Positions 6,001 through 13,226 of a stretch of 13,840 nt of DNA are shown in pieces (within the stretch, counting starts at the first letter, position 1; each line of letters opens with the position of its first letter). The stretch spans positions 1 to 13,840 of the forward strand of contig JAJQAT010000040.1 of the NCBI GenBank assembly GCA_021203665.1, read 5' to 3'. A model generated the notes under the pieces. The model saw nothing but the letters and a program-made list of their open reading frames with translations, made no database searches and was not told where the DNA came from. This DNA comes from Bacillota bacterium (GTDB lineage Bacteria; Bacillota; Clostridia; UBA1381). A program made the position numbers and the translations under genes.

Positions 6001-7899
6001 ATGTCTATAACTAAGATGAAAGCCGTGACAATATCCGGTCAGATAGCCGAGTTTGACACTATCGTGGAAAAATATGTGTACGGCAGAGATATTCATCTGG
6101 AAAATGCCATGTCCGTCATTACCAACAGAGGCAGACTGAAGAGCTTTGAGGACAATAACGAGTATGACATGATTGCAAAAAACGCGCAGAGCATTATAAA
6201 GCTGGCAAATTATACCGTCAAGGATAAAATAATCGCGCCCGAAACGACAACGCTTCAGGAAATGCGGGATTTTCTTGATGATATAAATATTCATATAGAG
6301 GCTGAAACAAAGCAGGACGAGGAGCTTTCCGAAAAAATCGAGGCGAACAATACGGCGATAGCACAGCTTGATTTGATGCAGTCGGTTGAGGTGGACTTGT
6401 CTAAAATTATGAATTTTGAATTTATCCGCTGCAAATTCGGACATATTCCGAAAGCGGGATATAAGACGCTTGTAACATATCTTGACGACATCGAAACCTT
6501 TTTTGTAAAAACGGCGGAGGACACCACAGACGTATGGGGATTTTATTTCGCGCCGCTTTTAAAGGAAAGGAAAATCGAGGAGGTTTTCAATTCGCTTTAT
6601 TTTGAGCCCGTCGATATTTCGCGGGAATATGTCGGCACTCCGTATGAGATAAAGCAGTCGCTTGAAAAGGAAAATCGGGAGCTTCAAGAGCAAATTGAGG
6701 AAAACAGCAAAAAAACCGCCGATATGCTCTCAAGCATAGCCGATAAAATTTGCGGCATATATAATCTTGCGCGAAAGCGGCATCAATTCGCCGAGGTAAG
6801 GCGAAACGCGATACACGGAGATATGTTCTTCTATGTGGTCGGCTGGATGGACGAAAAGAGCGCCAAGGCTCTTGAAAAGGAAATTACCGCGTCCGGCGAT
6901 ACGGTGATGTTCTATATGGAAAACCCCGAAACCGTCAGGAACATACAGCCGCCGACCAAGCTCAAAAACAATCCGGTATTCAAGCCGTTTGAAATGTTCG
7001 TAAAAATGTACGGACTTCCGAGCTATAACGAAATCGACCCGACACCTATTCTTGCCGTAACATATATATTGTTTTTCGGTATAATGTTCGGCGACGTCGG
7101 ACAGAGCCTTGTGCTCGCCATACTGGGATTTATAGTATACAAGGTAAGAAAATGGGACCTTGCCGGAATAGTAGGCTGGGTAGGACTTTCCGGTACCGTA
7201 TTCGGATTTGTGTACGGCAGCTTTTTCGGTGACGAGGAAATAATTCCCGCTCTGTTCCATACGCCGTCGCTTAATCCTATGAATCAGATAGCGCTGATGC
7301 TCGGCGGCACAATCGCGATGGGTGTTATTATAATCATATTCGGTTTGGTACTGAATATCATAAATTCTGTAAAGAGCCGCGACAAGGGCGCGGCGCTCTT
7401 CGGGCATAACGGCGCGGCGGGACTTGTGTTCTATTTAAGCGTGCTGCTCCTTGTCGGCAATATGTTCCTGTCATGGGGCATACCGAATTTTGTATTTGTA
7501 ACGCTTATAGTGATAGCGCTTCTCGCGATGTACTTATGCGAGCCGCTCGGAAAGCTTGTAAACGGCAAAAAGAACTGGCTGCCGAAATCCGGTATGTTCT
7601 TTGTGGAAAATCTGTTTGAAATGTTCGAGGTTGTTTTGAGCTTTTTCACAAACACAATCTCGTTCCTGAGAATAGGCGCGTTCGCCATAGTCCACGTCGG
7701 TATGATGATGGTTGTTTCGATACTGTCTCAGGGCGGCGGAGCAGGCGGAGTCATCGTGCAGATAATCGGCAACGCGCTGGTTATGGTGCTTGAGGGACTT
7801 ATCGTCGGAATACAGGTTCTGCGTCTTGAATATTACGAAATGTTCTCAAGATACTTTACCGGACGCGGCAGAGAATTTACATCATTAAAGGATAAATAA
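6001..7899 (+). CDS. ntpI: V-type ATP synthase subunit I (a subunit, ion-channel stator)
   Basis: Membrane stator subunit that forms the two ion half-channels against the K ring and anchors the peripheral stalks. The protein has 632 residues. A soluble N-terminal arm covers about 1-335, with a coiled coil near 220-252, and a hydrophobic C-terminal half starts near 350 with about seven or eight membrane helices. The first block has the conserved FFGIMFGDVGQS (GDVG at 364-367). The essential ion-translocation arginine of the family appears as R557 in SFLRIGAFAIVH, and the second conserved arginine as R608 in QVLRLEYYEMF. ATG follows a strong GAGGAGGG Shine-Dalgarno. Size and motif content are intact. 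Confidence 0.96.
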   Translation: MSITKMKAVTISGQIAEFDTIVEKYVYGRDIHLENAMSVITNRGRLKSFEDNNEYDMIAKNAQSIIKLANYTVKDKIIAPETTTLQEMRDFLDDINIHIEAETKQDEELSEKIEANNTAIAQLDLMQSVEVDLSKIMNFEFIRCKFGHIPKAGYKTLVTYLDDIETFFVKTAEDTTDVWGFYFAPLLKERKIEEVFNSLYFEPVDISREYVGTPYEIKQSLEKENRELQEQIEENSKKTADMLSSIADKICGIYNLARKRHQFAEVRRNAIHGDMFFYVVGWMDEKSAKALEKEITASGDTVMFYMENPETVRNIQPPTKLKNNPVFKPFEMFVKMYGLPSYNEIDPTPILAVTYILFFGIMFGDVGQSLVLAILGFIVYKVRKWDLAGIVGWVGLSGTVFGFVYGSFFGDEEIIPALFHTPSLNPMNQIALMLGGTIAMGVIIIIFGLVLNIINSVKSRDKGAALFGHNGAAGLVFYLSVLLLVGNMFLSWGIPNFVFVTLIVIALLAMYLCEPLGKLVNGKKNWLPKSGMFFVENLFEMFEVVLSFFTNTISFLRIGAFAIVHVGMMMVVSILSQGGGAGGVIVQIIGNALVMVLEGLIVGIQVLRLEYYEMFSRYFTGRGREFTSLKDK

Positions 7900-7910
7900 A
7901 AATGTATTAT

Positions 7911-7916
7911 TGGAGG
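7911..7916 (+). promoter_or_regulatory. Shine-Dalgarno that selects the subunit K start
   Basis: TGGAGG lies 8 bases before ATG 7925. A longer open frame begins at TTG 7910, but that codon overlaps this Shine-Dalgarno, so the upstream start is rejected. This is one of the stronger ribosome-binding sites in the operon, as expected for the ring subunit needed in many copies. Confidence 0.8.
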
Positions 7917-7924
7917 TAATCAAA

Positions 7925-8341
7925 ATGTTAATGAAAATATTATTCGCTTTAATCGCACTTACAGTTATAGTACCCGTAGTATTATACTACAAGACAGGCA
8001 AGAGAAAGGGCAAGGAATGCCTTTTGATGAACGCGATTTCATTCTTTTCCGTTCTCGGCGTCGCGGTTATTTGCACGCTCGGCGGCGGAGTTACCGCTCT
8101 TGCGGCAGGTGAAACGACAGGTCTTACTGTGGGCGAGGGACTTAAATTGATCGGCGCGGCGCTTTCAACGGGACTGAGCTGCGTCGGCGGCGGTGTCGCC
8201 GTTGCGTCGGCTGCGTCGGCTGCGATCGGCGCGCTGGGGGAGCACGAGCGCATTATGAGTAAAACGCTTATATTCGTTGCTCTTGCCGAGGGTATCGCTC
8301 TTTACGGTCTTGTAATTTCCATACTTATCCTTAATAGCTGA
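7925..8341 (+). CDS. ntpK: V-type ATP synthase subunit K (c-ring proteolipid)
   Basis: Ion-carrying ring subunit. The protein has 138 residues and four hydrophobic segments: about 3-22, 34-57, 70-98 and 112-136. The second hairpin is the recognisable proteolipid: a Gly/Ala-rich helix (GLSCVGGGVAVASAASAAIG), a polar loop, then IFVALAEGIALYGLVISILI with the ion-binding glutamate E122 and a tyrosine five residues later. The first hairpin has a strongly basic loop (KTGKRKGK) and no acidic residue in its membrane spans, so one carboxylate per four helices is predicted. Positive charges place both loops in the cytoplasm. The gln found in Na+-type rings is not seen in the Gly-rich helix, which leans towards H+ coupling, weakly. 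A possible cleavage-like site (TALAAGE) follows helix 2, so processing of the N-terminal part cannot be excluded. Confidence 0.93.
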   Translation: MLMKILFALIALTVIVPVVLYYKTGKRKGKECLLMNAISFFSVLGVAVICTLGGGVTALAAGETTGLTVGEGLKLIGAALSTGLSCVGGGVAVASAASAAIGALGEHERIMSKTLIFVALAEGIALYGLVISILILNS

Positions 8342-8352
8342 TAAAAATCAGC
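8337..8352 (+). promoter_or_regulatory. Intercistronic hairpin after the subunit K gene
   Basis: GCTGAT, an AAAA loop, then ATCAGC: a perfect 6-bp stem that includes the subunit K stop codon (TGA 8339-8341). It has no U-tract and leaves the downstream Shine-Dalgarno (8356-8361) free. It may mark a processing or stabilising site that lets the ring subunit be made in excess. The structure is seen directly; the role is inferred. Confidence 0.45.
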
Positions 8353-8372
8353 CCGAAAGGAATGACGGTTTT

Positions 8373-8681
8373 ATGAAAATGTATTTAATCAGCGATAACA
8401 TAGACACGCAAATCGGTATGCGACTTGTCGGTATTGAGGGCTGCGTCGCGCACGACGCCGAAACAATTACCGAGGAAATAAAAAAGGCTGTCGAGGACCC
8501 CGAGCTGGGTATTCTGATATTCACGGAAAAGGCGGCTGCAATGGTAAAGGACTATCTTAATAATCTGAAGCTCACGCTGCATACTCCGCTGATAATAGAG
8601 ATACCCGACCGTCACGGAAGCCGTGATATTGCCGGCAGTATCAACAGTATGGTTCAGGAGTCTATCGGCTTAAAGCTGTAA
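8373..8681 (+). CDS. ntpG: V-type ATP synthase subunit F (central rotor shaft)
   Basis: Small Rossmann-like protein that binds subunit D in the central shaft; the E. hirae name is NtpG. The protein has 102 residues, the usual size. It begins with the family pattern MKMYLISDNIDTQIGMRLVG, then a second strand GILIFTEKAA near residues 47-56 and a third, TPLIIEIPDRHG, near 70-81. ATG follows AAAGGA (8356-8361) by 11 bases, an acceptable if slightly long spacing; another in-frame ATG at 8379 is possible and would remove two residues. It is flanked by K and E, whereas E. hirae has its F equivalent directly before A. Confidence 0.93.
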   Translation: MKMYLISDNIDTQIGMRLVGIEGCVAHDAETITEEIKKAVEDPELGILIFTEKAAAMVKDYLNNLKLTLHTPLIIEIPDRHGSRDIAGSINSMVQESIGLKL

Positions 8682-8698
8682 TTGGGAGGTAAAAAATT

Positions 8699-9307
8699 GT
8701 GGACAGCAATAATTTAACGGAAAAACTGAATAATTTTACATCTCTTGTGCTTAAGGATGCTCAGGATAAACGCGATAAATTGCTTGATAACGTGCAAAGA
8801 GAGTATTCGGAAAGGCTTGACGCAAAGGAAAACGAGTACTTGCAGGACGCGTATGAGCATATACAGCAAAATATTCAGGATTCGCAGAAGGACGCGAACG
8901 AGCGTGTTCTTCACGCGGAGCTTGACGCAAAGAAAAAGCTTATATTAAGACGCGAGGAAATTATAAACGAGGTAATGAAAGCGTCGCGCGAAAAATTGGT
9001 TGAATTTATAAAAAGCGGCGACTATGAGGAATGGCTGCTTTCAAAAATCGAAAAGGCATTGTTCGAGGTGGGAAAGGGCGCAAAAACCATTTATATCTCC
9101 TCCGACGACATTAAGCTAAAGGAAAAAATAGAACAAATTCCGGAAACGTCAAGGCTGACGGTTGAGGCATCGCCGGAGCGCGACTTTATCGGCGGCGCAA
9201 AGGTGCTGGACACGGACAGAAAGGTTTCCGTGGACTATTCGTTCAAGGAAATGCTTTCGGAGCAGAAACAGAAATTCCTGCAAACGAGCGGGTTGGCGCT
9301 CAGCTAA
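8699..9307 (+). CDS. ntpE: V-type ATP synthase subunit E (peripheral stalk)
   Basis: Stalk subunit that pairs with the G/H-like protein and binds the top of subunit B. The protein has 202 residues. A long charged helix spans about 1-110 (runs such as KLILRREEIINEVMKASREK), followed by a globular C-terminal domain from about 115 that includes ERDFIGGAKVLDTDRKVSVD, a typical segment of the vATP-synt_E family. The start is GTG, 9 bases after GGGAGG (8684-8689); no in-frame ATG nearby fits better. Sequence conservation in this family is low, so the fold pattern and operon position support the call together. Confidence 0.92.
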   Translation: MDSNNLTEKLNNFTSLVLKDAQDKRDKLLDNVQREYSERLDAKENEYLQDAYEHIQQNIQDSQKDANERVLHAELDAKKKLILRREEIINEVMKASREKLVEFIKSGDYEEWLLSKIEKALFEVGKGAKTIYISSDDIKLKEKIEQIPETSRLTVEASPERDFIGGAKVLDTDRKVSVDYSFKEMLSEQKQKFLQTSGLALS

Positions 9308-9331
9308 GACAAATGAAAGGGATGAGTTTAG

Positions 9332-11104
9332 ATGGCTAATACAGAAGGTCAGATATTCGGTATAAACGGTCCGGTTGTAAAGGTAAAGGGTTCGGATTCC
9401 TTTGAAATGCAGGAAATGGTATACGTCGGCGAAGAGGAGCTTATCGGCGAGGTAATCGGCGTAACCTCCGACACCACCGTTGTTCAGGTTTACGAGGAAA
9501 CAACGGGACTTAAAAAGGGCGAAAAGGTTGTCGGCACGGGCGGACCGCTGTCAATAACGCTTGCTCCCGGAATACTTTCAGATATTTTCGACGGTATCGA
9601 AAGACCGCTTAAGGAAATAAGAGGCATTTCCGGCTCATTTATAGAGCGCGGAGTAAAGGTTAATAATATTGACGAAGAAAAGAAATGGAATGTAAAATTT
9701 AAGATGAGCGCCGGCGACTATGTCACCGCGGGCGACGTTATAGGCGTGACGCAGGAAACAAGCCTTATCGAGCATAGAATAATGATTCCGCCGAATGTAA
9801 AGGGCAAGCTTGACTGGGTTGCTCCGGACGGCGATTATACCATAGCGGACGTGATTGCAAAGGTAAAGTACGATGATGAGATTATCGACATCACAATGAA
9901 GCAGAGGTGGCCGATAAAGCAGGCAAGACCGTATTCAACGCGTCAGCCTATTTCAAAGCCGCTTGTGACCGGTCAGAGAGTTATGGACACCATGTTCCCG
10001 CTGGCAAAGGGCGGCACCGCGGCTATTCCGGGCGGATTCGGAACGGGAAAAACCATGAATCAGCATCAGCTTGCGAAGTGGTGCGACGCCGATATTATAG
10101 TATATATCGGCTGCGGAGAGCGCGGCAACGAAATGACGCAGGTTTTGGACGAATTTTCGGAGCTTATCGACCCGAAATCAAACAGACCCCTGCTTGACAG
10201 AACGGTACTTATAGCAAACACCTCAAATATGCCGGTTGCGGCGCGTGAGGCGAGCATATACACGGGCGTGACCATAGCGGAATATTACCGCGATATGGGT
10301 TACGACGTGGCTCTTATGGCGGACTCGACATCGCGTTGGGCGGAGGCACTGCGTGAAATATCCGGACGTCTTGAGGAAATGCCCGCGGAGGAGGGTTTTC
10401 CGGCTTATCTCGCGTCAAGACTTTCGGCGTTTTACGAAAGAGCCGGTTATGTGACAAATCTTAACGGAACGGAGGGCTCCGTTTCTATTATAGGCGCGGT
10501 ATCACCGCAGGGCGGCGACTTTTCGGAGCCGGTAACGCAGAATACAAAGCGATTTATCCGCTGCTTCTGGGCGCTTGATAAGTCCCTTGCTTATGCGCGC
10601 CATTATCCGGCTATACAGTGGCTCAACAGCTACAGCGAGTATATAGACGACCTCACCGACTGGTACGCGAAGAATGTATCTCACGATTTTATCGCCAAGA
10701 GAAATAAGATTATGGCGATATTGCAGGAGGAATCGAGCCTTATGGAGATAGTTAAGCTTATCGGCGCGGACGTTCTTCCGGACAGCCAAAAGGCGACTCT
10801 TGAGGTTGCGAGAACAATCAGAGTGGGATTTTTGCAGCAAAACGCGTTCCACGCGGACGACACATATGTTCCTCTTGAAAAGCAGAATAAAATGATGGAT
10901 ATAATACTTCTGTTTGACAAGAGAATAAGGGAATGCGTCGAAAAGGGCATAGTGCTTTCAAAGGTAAGCGAAAGCGGAATTGCCGATGATATAATAAGAA
11001 TTAAGTACAGCATAAGAAACGAGAACATAGACGCTCCGTTCCACGAGCTTGCGAGAAAAATCAATGAAACATTTGATAATTTGGTATACAATCACGAGAG
11101 CTAA
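9332..11104 (+). CDS. ntpA: V-type ATP synthase catalytic subunit A
   Basis: Catalytic nucleotide-binding subunit of the A3B3 head. The protein has 590 residues, standard length. It has an N-terminal beta-barrel (about 1-75), the A-specific 'bulge' insertion (about 110-190), the nucleotide-binding domain, and a helical C-terminal domain from about 440. The P-loop is GGFGTGKT at 234-241; most bacterial and archaeal A subunits have GPFGSGKT, so the second and fifth positions differ. The catalytic glutamate is E263 in GERGNEM and the Walker B region is VALMADSTSRW with D331. The block EEMPAEEGFPAYL is intact. ATG is about 10 bases after AAAGGG. The P-loop lysine and threonine are present, so activity is expected. 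Direction (synthesis or pumping) cannot be read from this gene. Confidence 0.98.
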   Translation: MANTEGQIFGINGPVVKVKGSDSFEMQEMVYVGEEELIGEVIGVTSDTTVVQVYEETTGLKKGEKVVGTGGPLSITLAPGILSDIFDGIERPLKEIRGISGSFIERGVKVNNIDEEKKWNVKFKMSAGDYVTAGDVIGVTQETSLIEHRIMIPPNVKGKLDWVAPDGDYTIADVIAKVKYDDEIIDITMKQRWPIKQARPYSTRQPISKPLVTGQRVMDTMFPLAKGGTAAIPGGFGTGKTMNQHQLAKWCDADIIVYIGCGERGNEMTQVLDEFSELIDPKSNRPLLDRTVLIANTSNMPVAAREASIYTGVTIAEYYRDMGYDVALMADSTSRWAEALREISGRLEEMPAEEGFPAYLASRLSAFYERAGYVTNLNGTEGSVSIIGAVSPQGGDFSEPVTQNTKRFIRCFWALDKSLAYARHYPAIQWLNSYSEYIDDLTDWYAKNVSHDFIAKRNKIMAILQEESSLMEIVKLIGADVLPDSQKATLEVARTIRVGFLQQNAFHADDTYVPLEKQNKMMDIILLFDKRIRECVEKGIVLSKVSESGIADDIIRIKYSIRNENIDAPFHELARKINETFDNLVYNHES

Positions 11105-11120
11105 AGGAGATGGATAAAAT

Positions 11121-12509
11121 ATGGCAATAGAATATATGGGTCTTAATAATATTCAGGGTCCTTTGGCGGTTATCGACGGAGTAAGCGACGCCTTTTATGA
11201 GGAAATGGTAACGGTTACTCTTGACGACGGCACTAAAAGAATAGGACGCGTTATTGAGATAGCGGGCGACAAGGCGGTTATACAGGTATTTGAGGGTACA
11301 TCGAACCTGTCGCTTACCAATACAAAAACAAAATTTATGGGAGAGCCTATGCGTCTGCCGCTTTCAAAGGAAATGCTGGGCAGAACTCTTGACGGCGTGG
11401 GCAGACCTATAGACGGACTGGGCGAATACTTCGCGGACGAGGTGCGCGATGTAAACGGTCAGCCGATAAATCCTGTTTCGAGAGAGTATCCGAATAACTT
11501 TATTCAAACGGGAATTTCGTCGATAGATTGCCTTGCGACGCTTATCAGAGGACAAAAGCTGCCAATCTTTTCGGGCGACGGTATGCCGCACGATGATTTG
11601 GCGGTGCAGATTGCGCGTCAGGCTAAGGTGGTTGACGCCGATGATGAAAACGGCGATAAATTCGCGATAGTATTCGCGGCGATGGGAGTTAAGCACGACG
11701 TCGCGAATTATTTCAAGAAATCCTTTGAGGAGAGCGGAGTTTTGGGAAAGGTTGTAATGTTCCTGAATCTTTCAAACGACCCTGTCGTGGAAAGAATCAT
11801 CACTCCGCGCTGCGCGCTTACAGCCGCGGAATATCTCGCGTTCAAGCATGATATGCACGTGCTTGTAATACTTACCGATATGACGTCCTACGCGGAGGCA
11901 CTGCGTGAGATTTCGTCGTCAAAGGGCGAAATCCCGTCAAGAAAGGGATTCCCGGGCTATTTGTATTCCGACCTTGCGTCGCTGTATGAGCGCGCGGGCA
12001 TTATAAAGGACGCCAAAGGCTCCGTTACTCAGGTGCCGATACTTACGATGCCTAACGATGATATTACGCACCCCGTCCCCGACCTTACCGGATATATCAC
12101 GGAGGGACAAATTGTTTTGGGCAGAGATTTGCACCTAAAGGGAGTTTATCCGCCGGTGTCCATTCTGCCGTCGCTGTCGCGTCTGATGAAGGACGGCATA
12201 GGCAAGGGCTTTACAAGGGAGGATCATCCGGATTTGTCAAATCAGCTTTTCGCGGCGTACTCAAAGGTTGAGGACGCGAAGAGCCTTGCGTCCGTCATAG
12301 GCGAGGATGAGCTTTCCGATATGGATAAGAAATATATCGCATTCGGCAGAGCCTTTGACGAGAAATTCCTTTCGCAGGGAAAAAACGAAAACAGAAGTAT
12401 CGAGGAAACTCTCGATCTCGGCTGGCAGCTTTTGGGTATGCTGCCTAAGAACGAGCTTGACAGAGTGAGCGACGAGATGCTTGAAAAGTATTATAAACCG
12501 GCGGAGTAA
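11121..12509 (+). CDS. ntpB: V-type ATP synthase subunit B (non-catalytic head subunit)
   Basis: Alternates with subunit A in the head hexamer and supplies the arginine finger to the catalytic site. The protein has 462 residues, normal length. As expected for B, the P-loop is degenerate: SGDGMPH at 151-157 in place of a Walker A. The arginine finger corresponds to R354 in SILPSLSRLMKDG (R350 in E. hirae B). The block SYAEALREISSSKGEIPSRKGFPGYLYSDL is full family consensus. ATG follows AAAGGAGATG with good spacing, 16 bases after subunit A. Bacterial head genes are almost always in A-B-D order, as here. Confidence 0.98.
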   Translation: MAIEYMGLNNIQGPLAVIDGVSDAFYEEMVTVTLDDGTKRIGRVIEIAGDKAVIQVFEGTSNLSLTNTKTKFMGEPMRLPLSKEMLGRTLDGVGRPIDGLGEYFADEVRDVNGQPINPVSREYPNNFIQTGISSIDCLATLIRGQKLPIFSGDGMPHDDLAVQIARQAKVVDADDENGDKFAIVFAAMGVKHDVANYFKKSFEESGVLGKVVMFLNLSNDPVVERIITPRCALTAAEYLAFKHDMHVLVILTDMTSYAEALREISSSKGEIPSRKGFPGYLYSDLASLYERAGIIKDAKGSVTQVPILTMPNDDITHPVPDLTGYITEGQIVLGRDLHLKGVYPPVSILPSLSRLMKDGIGKGFTREDHPDLSNQLFAAYSKVEDAKSLASVIGEDELSDMDKKYIAFGRAFDEKFLSQGKNENRSIEETLDLGWQLLGMLPKNELDRVSDEMLEKYYKPAE

Positions 12510-12551
12510 ACAAACGCGCGTTCGAGTATTAAAAGAAAGGATATGATTGAT

Positions 12552-13175
12552 ATGCAGAAAAACCTAGCGCCTACCAAGGGAAATCTGATGACGGCAAAAA
12601 ACACGCTGCGTCTTTCCAAGCAGGGCTATGAAATGCTTGATAAAAAAAGAAATATCCTTATAAGAGAAATGATGCTTTTGATAGAGGAGGCAAAGGAGGT
12701 CGAGACGCAAATCGAGGAAACCTTTGCCGCGGCGTATAAGGCGCTTGAATCGGCGAACGTAATTATGGGAGTGAACGCCGTTCAGACTCTTGCGCGCTCC
12801 GCCGTGATTGAGGAAAGCATAAGGATAGATTTACGCAGCGTTATGGGTGTTGAAATTCCGGTTGTCAAAGCCGATGAGCCGGAGAGCAGACCCGCTTACG
12901 CGTTTCGCGGCACCTCGGCGGCGCTTGACGAGGCGAGCGTAAAATTCAATGAGGTAAAGGTGATGACAATACGCCTTACCGAAATTGAAAACGCCGTATA
13001 CCGTTTGGCAATGAATATCAAAAAGACGCAGAAAAGAGCGAACGCTCTTGAAAATATCACGATACCTCTTTATGAGAGCCTGGCGAAGGATATTCAAAAC
13101 GCGCTTGAGGAAAAGGAGCGCGAGGAGCATACAAGACTGAAAATCATAAAGAGAACAAAGGAAAACGCACAATAG
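12552..13175 (+). CDS. ntpD: V-type ATP synthase subunit D (central shaft)
   Basis: Long antiparallel coiled coil that rotates inside the A3B3 head, equivalent in role to F-ATPase gamma. The protein has 207 residues from the chosen start. The N-terminal helix starts LAPTKGNLMTAKNTLRLSKQGYEML, matching the family's NPTR..L..L...L..A..G..LL pattern. A central globular part lies near 85-130 and the C-terminal helix returns with RLTEIENAVYRLAMNIKKTQKRANALENI. Two in-frame starts exist: ATG 12543 is only 2 bases from the Shine-Dalgarno AAAGG ending at 12540, whereas ATG 12552 is 11 bases away and is preferred. The stop codon overlaps the first bases of the terminator stem. Last gene of the operon. 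Confidence 0.95.
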   Translation: MQKNLAPTKGNLMTAKNTLRLSKQGYEMLDKKRNILIREMMLLIEEAKEVETQIEETFAAAYKALESANVIMGVNAVQTLARSAVIEESIRIDLRSVMGVEIPVVKADEPESRPAYAFRGTSAALDEASVKFNEVKVMTIRLTEIENAVYRLAMNIKKTQKRANALENITIPLYESLAKDIQNALEEKEREEHTRLKIIKRTKENAQ

Positions 13176-13217
13176 GGACACTAAAAAGGGGACGCTAAAT
13201 TTTAGTGTCCCTCTTTT
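13174..13217 (+). terminator. Rho-independent terminator of the V-ATPase operon
   Basis: A perfect 13-bp stem pairs 13174-13186 (AGGGACACTAAAA) with 13200-13212 (TTTTAGTGTCCCT) around a 13-base loop, followed by CTTTT (13213-13217) and a second TTTT at 13222-13225. The stem begins within the subunit D stop codon. On the minus strand the same hairpin lacks a good U-tract after it, so termination of the convergent transaldolase gene is less certain. Confidence 0.9.
13175..13211. repeat. Three copies of an 11-mer within the terminator
   Basis: GGGACACTAAA (13175-13185), GGGACGCTAAA (13189-13199, one mismatch) and the inverted copy TTTAGTGTCCC (13201-13211) sit within 37 bases. The middle copy is not needed for the terminator stem. 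The arrangement could reflect local duplication or a small dispersed palindromic element. Confidence 0.6.
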
Positions 13218-13226
13218 GCTGTTTTA

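Noticed and set aside
6730..7407. 225-codon minus-strand open frame opposite the subunit I gene
   Set aside because: It is fully covered by the conserved membrane and linker region of subunit I and its translation (rich in Tyr, His, Arg) resembles no family.
7910..7912. TTG as the subunit K start
   Set aside because: It overlaps the Shine-Dalgarno that serves ATG 7925.
12513..12522. Palindrome AACGCGCGTT between the subunit B and D genes
   Set aside because: A 10-base perfect palindrome, but with no loop, no U-tract and no repeat elsewhere that I could see; too little to call a site.
12543..12545. ATG 12543 as the subunit D start, with similar early ATGs at 4606 and 4936
   Set aside because: Each sits 0-2 bases from its purine run, too close for initiation; the next in-frame ATG has better spacing. 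This is a judgement, not proof.
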